DNA of 64,000 bases from Clostridia bacterium (GCA_017397065.1 JAFQKE010000028.1:69062-133061), one strand, 5' to 3'. Positions 18,352-27,108 are shown, numbered from the stretch's first letter. The notes: a model not told the origin generated them from the letters alone. Program-made: numbers and translations.

Positions 18352-18380
18352 ATATTAACACATTATTAAGAAGTTGTCAA
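18352..18380 (-). promoter_or_regulatory. Sigma-A promoter of the NhaC gene
   Basis: TTGACA (18380-18375), 17-bp spacer, TAATAT (18357-18352) on the minus strand. Start expected near 18345, with AGGAG ahead of the ATG at 18293. Confidence 0.8.
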
Positions 18381-18551
18381 TAATTTATTTCTCATTTAGA
18401 TATCTTTATTTTGTCGCAATTCATCGCCCACTTTGTGCCAATAAATCCTCTGCCCCATCGCATACGCAAACTTATTTTTAAAAAAAAGTCTGTTCAAAAA
18501 CTGCGTTATAGTATATAATGATAATATAAACATAAATAAAAGGGTGATTTT

Positions 18552-19304
18552 ATGCAGCTTGTTTTTTTAACAGCCTTAGGAGTGGGCGGTGCTACCGTTA
18601 TAGGAGCACTAATTGGATTTGTGTTTAAACAGTTCTCACATAAATTTTCTGATATTGTGCTTTCCTTTGCGGCAGGCGTTATGCTTGCGGCGGCAGTTTT
18701 GGGACTCATTGTACCATCGCTTGAATATGGAGGAAAATGGGGACTTTTAATAACTATAGCAGGTATTTTTTGTGGAGCTGTCTGCCTTAATCTTATAGAT
18801 AAATTAGTTCCTCATATGCATAAATTTATGGGCGAAACTGAGGGCAATTTAAAAAGCGCCAATTTAAACAAGGTGCTTTTGTTTGTAACCGCCATTGCCA
18901 TACACAATCTGCCGGAGGGTATTGCGGCGGGTGTTAGCTTTGGTGCCGACAACCCTGAGGGAGCGCTTATTATAGCCGGCGGAATAGCCCTGCAAAACAT
19001 CCCCGAGGGAATGGTTATTATAGCACCTATGCTGGCGGCGGGAGTAAGCCCCGGCAGAACCTTTGTTATAGCAATGTCCACCGGCGTTATTGAGGTTTTC
19101 GGCACACTGCTTGGCTACTTTGCGGTGAGCTTAGCATCGGCAATTCTCCCCTTTGCACTTGCCTTTGCAGGCGGCACAATGCTCTATGTTATAAGCGATG
19201 AAATGATACCCGAAACCCACGCACACGGATATCAGAGAGGTGCGACCTATGCGCTTTTGGTAGGATTTTGCCTGATTCTTGCAAGCGACGTGCTGTTAGG
19301 ATAA
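18552..19304 (+). CDS. ZIP-family divalent metal transporter
   Basis: 250 residues with eight predicted membrane spans. The ZIP signature is seen twice: HNLPEGIAAGVSFG in span IV and QNIPEGMVIIAPM in span V, carrying the metal-site His, Asn, Pro and Glu residues. A loop with HMHKFMGE lies between spans III and IV. It imports Zn2+ or another divalent cation. GGGTGA precedes the ATG. A -10 TATAAT lies at 18514-18519, next to an AT-rich ATAATGATAAT stretch that could be a metal-regulator site but is too weak to call. An ISL3 element begins 12 bp after the stop. Confidence 0.9.
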   Translation: MQLVFLTALGVGGATVIGALIGFVFKQFSHKFSDIVLSFAAGVMLAAAVLGLIVPSLEYGGKWGLLITIAGIFCGAVCLNLIDKLVPHMHKFMGETEGNLKSANLNKVLLFVTAIAIHNLPEGIAAGVSFGADNPEGALIIAGGIALQNIPEGMVIIAPMLAAGVSPGRTFVIAMSTGVIEVFGTLLGYFAVSLASAILPFALAFAGGTMLYVISDEMIPETHAHGYQRGATYALLVGFCLILASDVLLG

Positions 19305-19316
19305 ATTGATTTTTAA

Positions 19317-20728
19317 GGCTCTTTGTCAATAGTTGGGGTAAAGAGTTAAAACAGAAAAGATTTATGCAAGCAGTCGCAATTAGGCGGCTGCTTGTTTGTT
19401 ATGTAGTTGTTGATGTGAAAATATATGTAAAATACGGTTTCTAAAACGTTTAAAATTCCTGTAACCGTATGCATTTCTTTTTAGAACTTTAATCTTGTTG
19501 TTGCAACCTTCAGTAAATCCGTTAGTAATGGTCGTAGAGAATGAATTAATAATACCGGTATACCAAGTTCGCATTGTTTCTGCACATTTCTCAAACTGTG
19601 GTATACCGCAGTCTTCTGCATTTTGAATCCAGTCAGACATAGTTTGTTTTGCACTTTCTACATCCTTGCTATTTAGTATCTTTAGAAACTGTTCTTTGTA
19701 AAAATATGCTCTGCTTATGTTTACGGAATAATATAGCATAACATTAACCTGTTGTTTTTGTTCTTCTTCAAGACTGTCATATCGTTTAATTAGTAAAGAT
19801 TTTGACCTTTTAAAATACTTACGCAAGTTTGTACTTAGTTTCTTTTGTTCTTCTTTTCTAACATTCTCAAATGCCCATATTGCTTGCCTTATCCAATGGT
19901 ATTTATCCACTACTTGAGTTGCATTTTTAAACCATACATCAGAAACATCTGAATATGTACGCCACATATCGCTGACAAAATACTCTACAATATCTCTTTC
20001 GGCACGTGTAAACCCTTTAAAATAGCGAGTTAGGTAGGGCTTGTATCGTTCAGGGAGAATATCTAAAACTACTTTATTAACCGGATCAGTTAATATGCAT
20101 TGGTACTTTTCGCCCCAAGTATTGCCTTTGAATTCATCAATAGATAACGCATTGGGCAATTCGGGTTTTGGATAAGATATGACATCAAATATTCTAATTA
20201 CAGTGGATACGGAGAGATTAACCTCTTTGGCAACGCTTGTAAATGAGCGTTCATCACGGAGCTTATCTATTACAAAAGCACAAAGACGAATAGTCATTCT
20301 ATGGTATTTAGGTAAAAAAGAATTAGTTTCAAAAAATCTTTTGCCACAATGTTTACATCGGTATCTTCGTTTTCGTAAAACGATACTTACGAGTTTTCCA
20401 AAGGCAGGGATATCTTTAATTACCTGTTCTCGGTAATCGTGAACTGTATTAGTTGCGGTACCGCAACTAATACAGTTGTGCTCTTTCCTCTCCATTTCTG
20501 CGTATATTATGATGTTTTTTTCATTTTCTTCAATATTTGTTATATTTAATCCTTGCAATCCGAGAAGTTTTTCTGTAAAATATTTATAGAGCATATTTGG
20601 TCCTCCGTTCATGGTTACTAGTCATTTCCATTTTAACGGATTTTTTCCAAATATGCTCTACTTTTTTCTTTTATTTCATTTTTTCTTCGTAGGCTCTACT
20701 TGGTTACCCCAACATTTATTATAGAGCC
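19317..20728 (-). mobile_element. Complete ISL3-family insertion sequence
   Basis: 1412 bp. The left end GGCTCTTTGTCAATAGTTGG and the inverted right end GGCTCTATAATAAATGTTGG match at the outer 6 bp and again over GTTGGGGTAA. Flanks are ATTTTTAA (19309-19316) and TTTTTTAA (20729-20736), identical at 7 of 8 positions and consistent with the 8-bp target duplication of ISL3 elements. It holds one transposase gene. It has landed between the ZIP transporter gene and the hairpin terminator that now begins 7 bp beyond the right end. Confidence 0.92.
19380..20594 (-). CDS. ISL3-family transposase
   Basis: 404 residues from the ATG at 20594, which is preceded by GGAGG; an earlier ATG at 20612 lies before that site. 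The N-terminal zinc-binding part has CISCG and CKHCGKRFFE pairs (about residues 35-90), followed by an HTH region (SFTSVAKEVNLSVSTVIRIF) and the DDE catalytic domain beginning near LSIDEFKG, with later Asp in SDMW and Glu in FTEGCNNKIK. The frame is intact and its codons look ordinary, so the element may be active. Confidence 0.95.
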   Translation of the reverse strand: MLYKYFTEKLLGLQGLNITNIEENEKNIIIYAEMERKEHNCISCGTATNTVHDYREQVIKDIPAFGKLVSIVLRKRRYRCKHCGKRFFETNSFLPKYHRMTIRLCAFVIDKLRDERSFTSVAKEVNLSVSTVIRIFDVISYPKPELPNALSIDEFKGNTWGEKYQCILTDPVNKVVLDILPERYKPYLTRYFKGFTRAERDIVEYFVSDMWRTYSDVSDVWFKNATQVVDKYHWIRQAIWAFENVRKEEQKKLSTNLRKYFKRSKSLLIKRYDSLEEEQKQQVNVMLYYSVNISRAYFYKEQFLKILNSKDVESAKQTMSDWIQNAEDCGIPQFEKCAETMRTWYTGIINSFSTTITNGFTEGCNNKIKVLKRNAYGYRNFKRFRNRILHIFSHQQLHNKQAAA

Positions 20729-20734
20729 TTTTTT

Positions 20735-20783
20735 AATAATAAGTCCACCATCGGTTAAAAATGATGGTGGACTTATTGTTATT
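20735..20783. terminator. Long bidirectional terminator hairpin beside the IS
   Basis: Arms AATAATAAGTCCACCATC (20735-20752) and GATGGTGGACTTATTGTTATT (20763-20783; one-base bulge) with A/T runs on both sides. It should end the cupin gene transcript from the right and originally the ZIP transporter transcript from the left. Confidence 0.85.
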
Positions 20784-20802
20784 AAAAAATTACTTTATAG
20801 GA

Positions 20803-21989
20803 TTATTCTATAATAAGCTCGGGATTTTCAGCAAAGTGCTTAAGCATCACAATGGGCTCGGTTTTAGAAGTGTTTGTGATTGTAACGCCATTTTTTGCTG
20901 CGGACTCGGTTACAAAGAACTCATCATTTGTGAGCTCACCGTAACGAATGAGAGTTGGGGTGGCAATATCCCATACACCCATTTTGCCATAGCCCTCTAA
21001 AAGAATAAGACCGTAAGCCGCCATATCCTTAACAACCACCGTCTGACCGGGATAAACGGTAAGACGTTTTGCCGATACAACAGGGCATTTGTAGCAAATC
21101 CACTCTTCCTTTGCTTTTTCATTTTCCAAATAACCTTGGGTGCCATAAAACGTTTTTTGGTAAACTCGGGATCGGTATTTGCCTCCCAGTCGATAACATC
21201 CATAAGGTAATCAATATTGCCCTTTTCCTCCTCGGGACAATTTTTCCAAAGTAGATCCTCAGATACACATTGACCGCCGTAAAGCACCGATTGATACATA
21301 GCATAAACATCACTTGCAAACTGCGGCTCATAGGTGCAAAGACTACCGGGGGCATGAAGCACTCCGGGAGGTACGTCCCAACCGGTATCGAGGGATAATT
21401 TGTATGCTCGAGAGAGGTCTAAAAGCTTGTTATCGCCCTTTGGAAAGTCCTCAAGAGATTTTTTAACCTGTTCCTTTGTAACCTCGGGATTAACACCGAA
21501 AAATGTAAGCGGAAACTCGCCGCCGTGGTTATTGCACTGTGAGGGGAAGAAATACATCTCGGGTTTGCCGTCAGCTCCTACCCTTTTTGCGTGCTCGTCA
21601 CGGTGGTGAATGTGGTGCGGCAGAGGGCCTGCATTATCAAAGAATTTAGAGAACATAGGCCACTTATGGTACTTGTTCCAAAGATCTTCTCCAATAATCT
21701 CACCTTTAAGCTCGTCAACAGCATCACGCAGTAAAACTCGCTCGCTGCCATCTTTAGATACAATATATGAAAGTCCCTCATCATCGGGGGTGTCGGGACC
21801 GTTTTCTGCCCAAGTAGTGGATGCGAACCAACGTTCATCAATGCCGCCACGCTCTAAACCTAAAATATAATAATCATCGGGGTGAAGCTTGATTCTTTTG
21901 CCCGGGCGACAGAACGAACGGGGTACCCAGGTGGGGGCAAGACGGTAAATGCCCTCTCCCTCATTTAAAAGCTTTTTGGAAATTGACAT
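20803..21989 (-). pseudogene. Cupin-fold protein (sugar-isomerase-like), split by a frameshift near 21120
   Basis: Two overlapping frames together form one protein of about 390 residues. The first (21989 down to ~21120) has an ATG at 21989 and contains HHIHHRDEHA, LDTGWDVPPGVLHAPG and QCNNHGGEFPLTFFG, which look like cupin metal-site segments similar to mannose-6-phosphate isomerase-like proteins. The second (from ~21129 down to 20803) continues the C-terminal cupin with YPGQTVVVKDMAAYGLILLEG but has no ribosome site or credible start. The joint lies in TGGAAAATGAAAAAGC; one extra A would fuse the frames. Either the gene is recently inactivated, the assembly has an indel, or translation shifts frame. 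It follows the GH-like gene by 3 bp and probably acts in the same carbohydrate pathway. Exact function unknown. Confidence 0.75.
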
Positions 21990-21992
21990 AAA

Positions 21993-23996
21993 TTATACCT
22001 CCAATTTATACATATCAAAAATATTGAGCTCTTTGGTTTTAAAGGTTACGTAATCGCCCTTTTGCTCGAAAGGGATTTCCTCGCCCATTGGCAAAAGCTT
22101 AACCTTTTTAACGCCGCTGCATTTAACCTTTATTTCAAAGGGTGACTGAATTTCGGTGTCCTCATCATCGGTGATGTAAACCGCACTGAGGGTAATGCCG
22201 TCCGCCTCCTTAAAGGCGATGAGTTCAACGTTTGGCGATGCATTTGTGGTAATAGTGGGTTGGCTGTATCCCGCATATTTTAAAAGATTTATTAAAATTT
22301 CACGGTAGATTTTAATTGTTTTTGCCTCCAGACCGAAAGCCGACCATATAACCTTGCCCTTGCCGTAATTTTTAACCACAACACCTGCATAATCGGTGGG
22401 GGTTCCGGGGGGATTGGAGTGGATTGAAGCAAAGGCGTAGGGGTCGTCTTTATTTATATAAGGTAGAGTTATGGTGGCTAAAACCTCGGCGTCCTTTATC
22501 TCTTTTACTATTGGAAGCTTGCTTTGACAGGCTAAAGGATATTCAGCGTTAAATCCGCCCAGAAGCTCCTCGTATTCGGGCTTTGGTGCCAAATAAGTGT
22601 AGGAATTATAGGTGGTATCCAAAAGCTCGGTGGATAAAAATTCCCTTAAGAGTTTTTCATCATCACTGCCGCTGAAGTAAAGAATACCGCCATTTTTTAC
22701 ATAATCTTTGAGCTCAGTTATGGTGTTATCGTTTGTGAATCGGGGATTTGCCATAATAAGCGCCTTGTATTTTGAGATTTGATTTATTGTACGCTGTGAA
22801 AATACTCCAAACGGGATTTTTTTGCGTATAAGATTTTTAGAAGCGGTGAGAGTGGCGTTGTAGGTGTCAAATTCCGATTTAGCGTTCATACCTCTGCCCT
22901 CAATGCAGTAGTAAAGTCCAATATCGGCAATAAGGTCGCCGCTACCCATATACGGCTCGTATTTTTCGGTTTCACGGTAGACCTCGCCCAGCTTATTATA
23001 AAAACGGGAGTCCATTGTGCCTTTTGGGTCAATAGCATCTATAAAAAAGTTTGCACCCTTGTGGGCAACGGTTAAAAATGCTGCAAGCTTTAGCTTATCG
23101 CCGCTCTTGGTAACGGTGTGACAAGCAAGACCGGGGTCGCATCTGCCCGTCATATATTCAAAGGGCTTGTTAGGTGTAACTGCATCAAAATATTTGCAGG
23201 TAAATGACTGGGTTAAAAATCCCCTGTAAAGGTCGCCCGATGCAAAATCCTGATAGTCGTTAAGCACCTCAGAGGATATAAACTCATCTGCAGGGAGCAT
23301 TACGCAGGCGTAGTTGTAGTAGATAGCTATGTCAGGGCGAATGCTTTTAGCGTAATCGGTATATTCCTTTGCGTATTCGGCAGTCCAAGTTTCTTTAAGG
23401 GCTATGTAATTATCCCATTCCCTTGTACCACGTTCGGTGGGCATTTCGGTGCCGTAAACCGCTTTCCATTTTGCTATGCAGTGCTTGCAGTGGCAGGGGT
23501 ATCGCCAAAAGGGCATATCAAAAAACAGTCCGTCAAAATCGGCGTAATCAAGCATCTCTTTAATCTGAATTTTAACAAACTCTCGGTAATCGGGATTGTT
23601 GGGGCAACAGTAACCGTAACGGTCGCCGCCAAATTCCAGCTCTGCATCACCTTTCATAGGAATAACCTTCCAATCGGGATGCTTTTTAATTTCAATGCTG
23701 TTGTAATTTATGCTGTAATATGCAGTAACGTCAATGCCGTTTTCGTGGCAGAGGTCTGTGAGCCTTTTCATAGCGTCAGGCTTTTCTAAAAATGCGGGAT
23801 GAGTGTGCCCCACCTTACTGGGATAGTGACAAAATCCAACGTGCGACTGCAAATAAATCATAGCGGATTTTACGTTTGCTCTTTTAAGATTATCTACATA
23901 GCTTTCGGGGGAGAAATCTCTTAAAAAAATCCCTTCGCCCCAATCGTTTATATGCATATCTAAAAGATGCCTTCTGTAACTGTTTTTATACCACAT
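21993..23996 (-). CDS. Glycoside-hydrolase-like protein (TIM barrel with amidotransferase-like C-terminal domain)
   Basis: 667 residues from the ATG at 23996, which has GGAGGG seven bases upstream; an in-frame start at 24032 is less likely. No signal peptide, so cytoplasmic. The N-terminal ~370 residues read like the hypothetical GHL6 or alpha-L-fucosidase-related TIM barrels: MHINDWGEGIF, a CCPNNPDYREF block and DFDGLFFDMPFW, where acidic residues may be catalytic. Residues ~390-570 resemble the trimerisation (class I amidotransferase-like) domain of beta-galactosidases, with KALIMANPRFTND and LKDYVKNGGILYFSG. The C-terminal ~90 residues are beta-rich. It is transcribed divergently from a PocR/AraC regulator and upstream of the cupin gene. 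Substrate not determinable. Confidence 0.75.
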   Translation of the reverse strand: MWYKNSYRRHLLDMHINDWGEGIFLRDFSPESYVDNLKRANVKSAMIYLQSHVGFCHYPSKVGHTHPAFLEKPDAMKRLTDLCHENGIDVTAYYSINYNSIEIKKHPDWKVIPMKGDAELEFGGDRYGYCCPNNPDYREFVKIQIKEMLDYADFDGLFFDMPFWRYPCHCKHCIAKWKAVYGTEMPTERGTREWDNYIALKETWTAEYAKEYTDYAKSIRPDIAIYYNYACVMLPADEFISSEVLNDYQDFASGDLYRGFLTQSFTCKYFDAVTPNKPFEYMTGRCDPGLACHTVTKSGDKLKLAAFLTVAHKGANFFIDAIDPKGTMDSRFYNKLGEVYRETEKYEPYMGSGDLIADIGLYYCIEGRGMNAKSEFDTYNATLTASKNLIRKKIPFGVFSQRTINQISKYKALIMANPRFTNDNTITELKDYVKNGGILYFSGSDDEKLLREFLSTELLDTTYNSYTYLAPKPEYEELLGGFNAEYPLACQSKLPIVKEIKDAEVLATITLPYINKDDPYAFASIHSNPPGTPTDYAGVVVKNYGKGKVIWSAFGLEAKTIKIYREILINLLKYAGYSQPTITTNASPNVELIAFKEADGITLSAVYITDDEDTEIQSPFEIKVKCSGVKKVKLLPMGEEIPFEQKGDYVTFKTKELNIFDMYKLEV

Positions 23997-24045
23997 AAAT
24001 ACCCTCCTATAAATAGCACATTTTAAAATCAAATATTATTACGTC

Positions 24046-24074
24046 TTGATTATATCACATATAGGTGGTATAAT
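24046..24074 (+). promoter_or_regulatory. Sigma-A promoter of the PocR/AraC regulator gene
   Basis: TTGATT (24046-24051), 17-bp spacer, TATAAT (24069-24074). It lies in the 113-bp divergent region shared with the GH-like gene, so the regulator may bind here and control both sides. Confidence 0.78.
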
Positions 24075-24109
24075 TGTAGCAATAATCATTTTAATTTTAG
24101 CATTTTTCG

Positions 24110-24973
24110 GTGGTGAGATATTTGCCCTATTCACAAAACGAAATCCTTGCAGAAATAGTTAAAAACTTTGCGGTAATAAGTAACGTTACCGTTTCGATTT
24201 TTGATGCCGAGCGAAACTGTGTTGTTTCGGGGTCGGACAACATCCCCTTTTGCAAAACACTTAGAAAAACGCCCGAGCTACGTCAAAAGTGCCTTGAGTG
24301 CGACAAAATAGGATTTAGAGGCTGCTCGGCAACCAAAAAACCCTATCTATACCACTGCCATATGGGGCTTGTGGAAATAACCGCCCCCATAATGTTCGGT
24401 GACACCCTTATAGGATATGTAATTATAGGTCAGTTTGCCGACCAGCCCGATAAACAAAGCGTTAAAAAGGCGGTGGTTAATACGGCAAAAAAATACGGCT
24501 TTAACGCCGATAATCTGCTGACCTATGTTGATGAAATACCCTGCCCCGGTGACGCCTACATAAATGCACTTTCTCAGCTTGTGGAAATGTGTGCAGGGTA
24601 TATCTGGATTAAAAATGTTTTAAAGCTCAGCGAAAGCGACCTCGCAATGGAAATCAGGCTTTATATTATAAGTCACCTATGTGACGATTTATCGGTTGAT
24701 GTTCTTTGCAATAAGTACGGACTCTCAAAAACCGCCCTTTATCAGCTTTTTAAAAAGAATTTTGGCACATCGGTGGTGCAGATTATAAGAAATGAACGCA
24801 TAAACAAGGCCAAGGAGCTTTTAAGGGAAGATAAGATATCCATTGGTGACGTAGCACAACAGGTGGGAATTGCCGATGCAAACTACTTTACACGCACCTT
24901 TAAAGCACTTACGGGTAAAACGCCCAAAAATTATGCCAAAACTCATCTGACCGCCCACTTGCCAAAGGAATAA
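24110..24973 (+). CDS. AraC-family regulator with PocR sensory domain
   Basis: Up to 287 residues. Residues ~10-165 match the PocR ligand-binding domain, with its cysteine cluster (C-x6-C-x3 spacing around LRQKCLECDKIGF and YHCHMGLVE). The C-terminal ~100 residues hold two AraC HTH motifs (LSVDVLCNKYGLSKTALYQL and ISIGDVAQQVGIADANYFTR). The start is uncertain: GTG codons at 24110 and 24113 lack an upstream ribosome site, while TTG at 24122 follows GGTGA at a good distance. It is divergent from the GH-like and cupin genes and probably controls them in response to a small molecule; PocR domains bind hydrocarbon derivatives such as propanediol in known cases. Confidence 0.88.
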   Translation: MVRYLPYSQNEILAEIVKNFAVISNVTVSIFDAERNCVVSGSDNIPFCKTLRKTPELRQKCLECDKIGFRGCSATKKPYLYHCHMGLVEITAPIMFGDTLIGYVIIGQFADQPDKQSVKKAVVNTAKKYGFNADNLLTYVDEIPCPGDAYINALSQLVEMCAGYIWIKNVLKLSESDLAMEIRLYIISHLCDDLSVDVLCNKYGLSKTALYQLFKKNFGTSVVQIIRNERINKAKELLREDKISIGDVAQQVGIADANYFTRTFKALTGKTPKNYAKTHLTAHLPKE

Positions 24974-24987
24974 TTATATGTTATACT
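24959..24987 (+). promoter_or_regulatory. Promoter of the DRTGG / HydS-like cluster
   Basis: TTGCCA (24959-24964), overlapping the end of the AraC gene, a 17-bp spacer and TATACT (24982-24987). Start near 24994, with GGAG ahead of the ATG at 25030. Confidence 0.6.
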
Positions 24988-25029
24988 TTAGATGTATAAA
25001 AAATATACTAAACGATTGGAGAAAAATTT

Positions 25030-25386
25030 ATGACCATTCGCGATATCACAAAAATACTTTCCGCCGAGATTATCTGCGGTGAGGAAAATCTTGAAAAGGA
25101 AGTTCACAACGCCTGCGGCTCGGATATGATGAGCGATGTTTTGGCCTTTGTTAAGGATCAATCGGTGCTTATCACGGGGCTTTGCAATCCTCAGGTTATT
25201 CGCACCGCCGAAATGATGGATATTATATGCATTTGCTTTGTTAGGGGCAAAGAGCCTGATGAATCAATGATAGAGCTCGCCAAAGAGCGTGGAATCGTAC
25301 TTATGACCACCAAAATGCGTATGTTTATAGCCTGCGGAGTTCTTTATGAAAAGGGACTTGGAGGAGGTCACAGCCAATGTGTATGA
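25030..25386 (+). CDS. DRTGG-domain protein
   Basis: 118 residues, almost all one DRTGG domain (PF07085 type): TIRDITKILSAEIICGEENL at the N-terminus and a core with VLITGLCNPQVIRTAEMMDI and IVLMTTKMRMFIACGVLYE. Stand-alone DRTGG proteins are common beside hydrogenase and sensory Fe-S genes in Clostridia and may bind nucleotide. First gene of a three-gene unit; it overlaps the next gene by 10 bp, pointing to coupled translation. Exact role unknown. Confidence 0.85.
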   Translation: MTIRDITKILSAEIICGEENLEKEVHNACGSDMMSDVLAFVKDQSVLITGLCNPQVIRTAEMMDIICICFVRGKEPDESMIELAKERGIVLMTTKMRMFIACGVLYEKGLGGGHSQCV

Positions 25387-25799
25387 CAATGAAGCTTCAT
25401 TTTGATGTTTCGGGCGAAGATTTTACACGTGCAGGCGAGGCATCAGGAAAGGTTAAATCAAAGCTCAAGCAGTTGGGTATTGCTCCCGATGCTGTTCGCC
25501 GTGTTGCAATTGCCCTTTATGAGGGTGAAATAAATCTTGTTATTCACGCAGGCGGCGGCGAAATTGATGTTGAAATTTCTCCTGAAAATATAAAAATGAC
25601 CCTTAGCGACAAGGGTCCCGGTATTGCCGATGTTGAAAAGGCTATGACAGAGGGCTATTCCACCGCTACCGAAAATATCCGCTCGCTCGGCTTCGGTGCA
25701 GGTATGGGTCTGCCCAATATGAAAAAATATTCCGATGATATGAAAATCGACACCAAGCTTGGTGAAGGTACCACAATTTTTATGCAGATAAATTTATAA
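25377..25799 (+). CDS. Anti-sigma-factor-like ATPase (RsbW/RsbT type HATPase)
   Basis: 140 residues with a GHKL ATP-binding fold: the N box ALYEGEINLVIHA (Glu and Asn for Mg-ATP), the G1 box DKGPGIAD and the G2 box GFGAGMGLPNMK. Such small kinases bind or phosphorylate sigma or anti-anti-sigma factors. No partner STAS protein or sigma factor is in the window. The ATG at 25377 has GGAGG nine bases upstream inside the DRTGG gene. It lies between the DRTGG gene and the HydS-like gene, so it may pass on a redox or H2 signal. Confidence 0.87.
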   Translation: MCMTMKLHFDVSGEDFTRAGEASGKVKSKLKQLGIAPDAVRRVAIALYEGEINLVIHAGGGEIDVEISPENIKMTLSDKGPGIADVEKAMTEGYSTATENIRSLGFGAGMGLPNMKKYSDDMKIDTKLGEGTTIFMQINL

Positions 25800-25836
25800 T
25801 CGGTCAAAGACCGAATTTTTGAAAGGTATTTAAAAA

Positions 25837-27108
25837 ATGTCCAATTTTACACATTCTGTTTATCTTGATGCTGAAAAATGCAAGGGATGTATAAATTGCA
25901 TAAAGCGTTGCCCCACGGGTGCAATCCGTGTGCGTGGCGGCAAGGCACACATAATTAAGGAATTTTGTATTGACTGTGGCGAATGCGTTCGTGTTTGTCC
26001 GCATCACGCAAAAAAAACAAGGTATGACAGCCTTGACACTATGAAAGAGTATAAGTACAAGGTTGCTCTGCCCGCTCCCTCATTTTATGCACAGTTTAAC
26101 AATGTTACCGATACAGGTATTATTCTGAGAGCTTTAATAAAGCTTGGCTTTGATGATGTTTTTGAGGTTGCGGCCGCCGCCGAAATGGTTTCAGAAATGT
26201 CCCGAAAATACATAGCCGAGCACCCCGAGGGCAGACCCTTTATCTCCACCGCCTGCCCCTCTATAGTGCGGCTTATAAGGGTGCGTTTCCCCGAGCTTAT
26301 TGAGCGTATGCTGCCCATTATAACTCCCGCCGATTTAGCGGCAAAGCTAGCGGCAAAAGAGGCTATGGAAAAAACCGGTCTTAAAAGAGAGGAGATTGGA
26401 ATTTTCTTTCTCTCGCCCTGCCCTGCAAAGGTAACGGCCACCGAAGACCCTCTTGGCATTGAAAAAAGCGAAATTGACAGGGTTCTTGCCATTAAAAAGG
26501 TTTACACCGCTCTGCTCCCCCATATGAAGCACGATGACGCCGGCGACGCCGAGTACAAGCGTGCAGGCAGAATCGGAATCAGTTGGGGTATTACCGGCGG
26601 TGAGGTGGGCGGTCTTTTAACCGACAGCTACATTGCGGCCGACGGAATTGAAAACGTTATAAAGGTTTTGGAGGATTTAGAGGACAGCAAAATCAACAAT
26701 GTTGATTTTATTGAGCTTGACTCCTGCACAGGCGGTTGCGTTGGCGGCGTTTTGCAGGTTGAAAATCCTTATGTAGCCAAAACCAAACTCAAGCTGCTTA
26801 GAAAATATATGCCTATTGCCGGAAGTCATTTGGACGGCAAGATTTCCGATGATTTCTTCTGGACAAAAGTGGTTGAGTTTATCCCCGTTTTCCGACTTGG
26901 CGCAACACCAAAGGAAAGTATGGAAATGATGCAGAAAATCGACGAGCTTGCCGAAGCTCTGCCCGGACTTGACTGCGGCTCGTGCGGTGCCCCCTCCTGC
27001 CGTGCACTGGCAGAAGATATTATAAGGGGCGTTGCAAATGAGAGAGATTGTATTCATCTGCTCAAACGCTATCTGCACAAAATTTCCAGCGACCTTAATG
27101 CTTTGTAA
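25837..27108 (+). CDS. HydS/HsfB-like [FeFe]-hydrogenase-family sensor protein
   Basis: 423 residues. An N-terminal 2[4Fe-4S] ferredoxin domain has CKGCINCIKRCP (C15, C18, C21, C25) and CIDCGECVRVCP (C44, C47, C50, C54). The H-cluster domain keeps all ligand cysteines: C140 in STACPS, the Cys in SPCPAK near residue 193, and C297/C301 in SCTGGCVGG. The cysteine that relays protons in catalytic hydrogenases (first Cys of TSCCP) is Ala139 here. A C-terminal Fe-S domain (CGSCGAPSC near residue 380) follows. This pattern, including the Ala, matches sensory hydrogenases such as Thermotoga HydS, but the PAS domain found there is absent. GAAAGG precedes the ATG. It probably senses H2 or redox state rather than turning over H2. 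Confidence 0.85.
   Translation: MSNFTHSVYLDAEKCKGCINCIKRCPTGAIRVRGGKAHIIKEFCIDCGECVRVCPHHAKKTRYDSLDTMKEYKYKVALPAPSFYAQFNNVTDTGIILRALIKLGFDDVFEVAAAAEMVSEMSRKYIAEHPEGRPFISTACPSIVRLIRVRFPELIERMLPIITPADLAAKLAAKEAMEKTGLKREEIGIFFLSPCPAKVTATEDPLGIEKSEIDRVLAIKKVYTALLPHMKHDDAGDAEYKRAGRIGISWGITGGEVGGLLTDSYIAADGIENVIKVLEDLEDSKINNVDFIELDSCTGGCVGGVLQVENPYVAKTKLKLLRKYMPIAGSHLDGKISDDFFWTKVVEFIPVFRLGATPKESMEMMQKIDELAEALPGLDCGSCGAPSCRALAEDIIRGVANERDCIHLLKRYLHKISSDLNAL

Noticed and set aside
18493..18530. Metal-regulator (Fur/Zur) box upstream of the ZIP transporter gene
   Set aside because: ATAATGATAAT is only a half-site without a clear inverted partner in an AT-rich stretch, and the -35 is ambiguous.
21110..21135. 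Programmed -1 frameshift in the cupin gene
   Set aside because: The heptamer GAAAAAG breaks the X-XXY-YYZ rule at the first base, and no downstream pseudoknot or upstream Shine-Dalgarno-like stimulator was evident. A one-base indel or assembly error is simpler, so only a frameshift is claimed.
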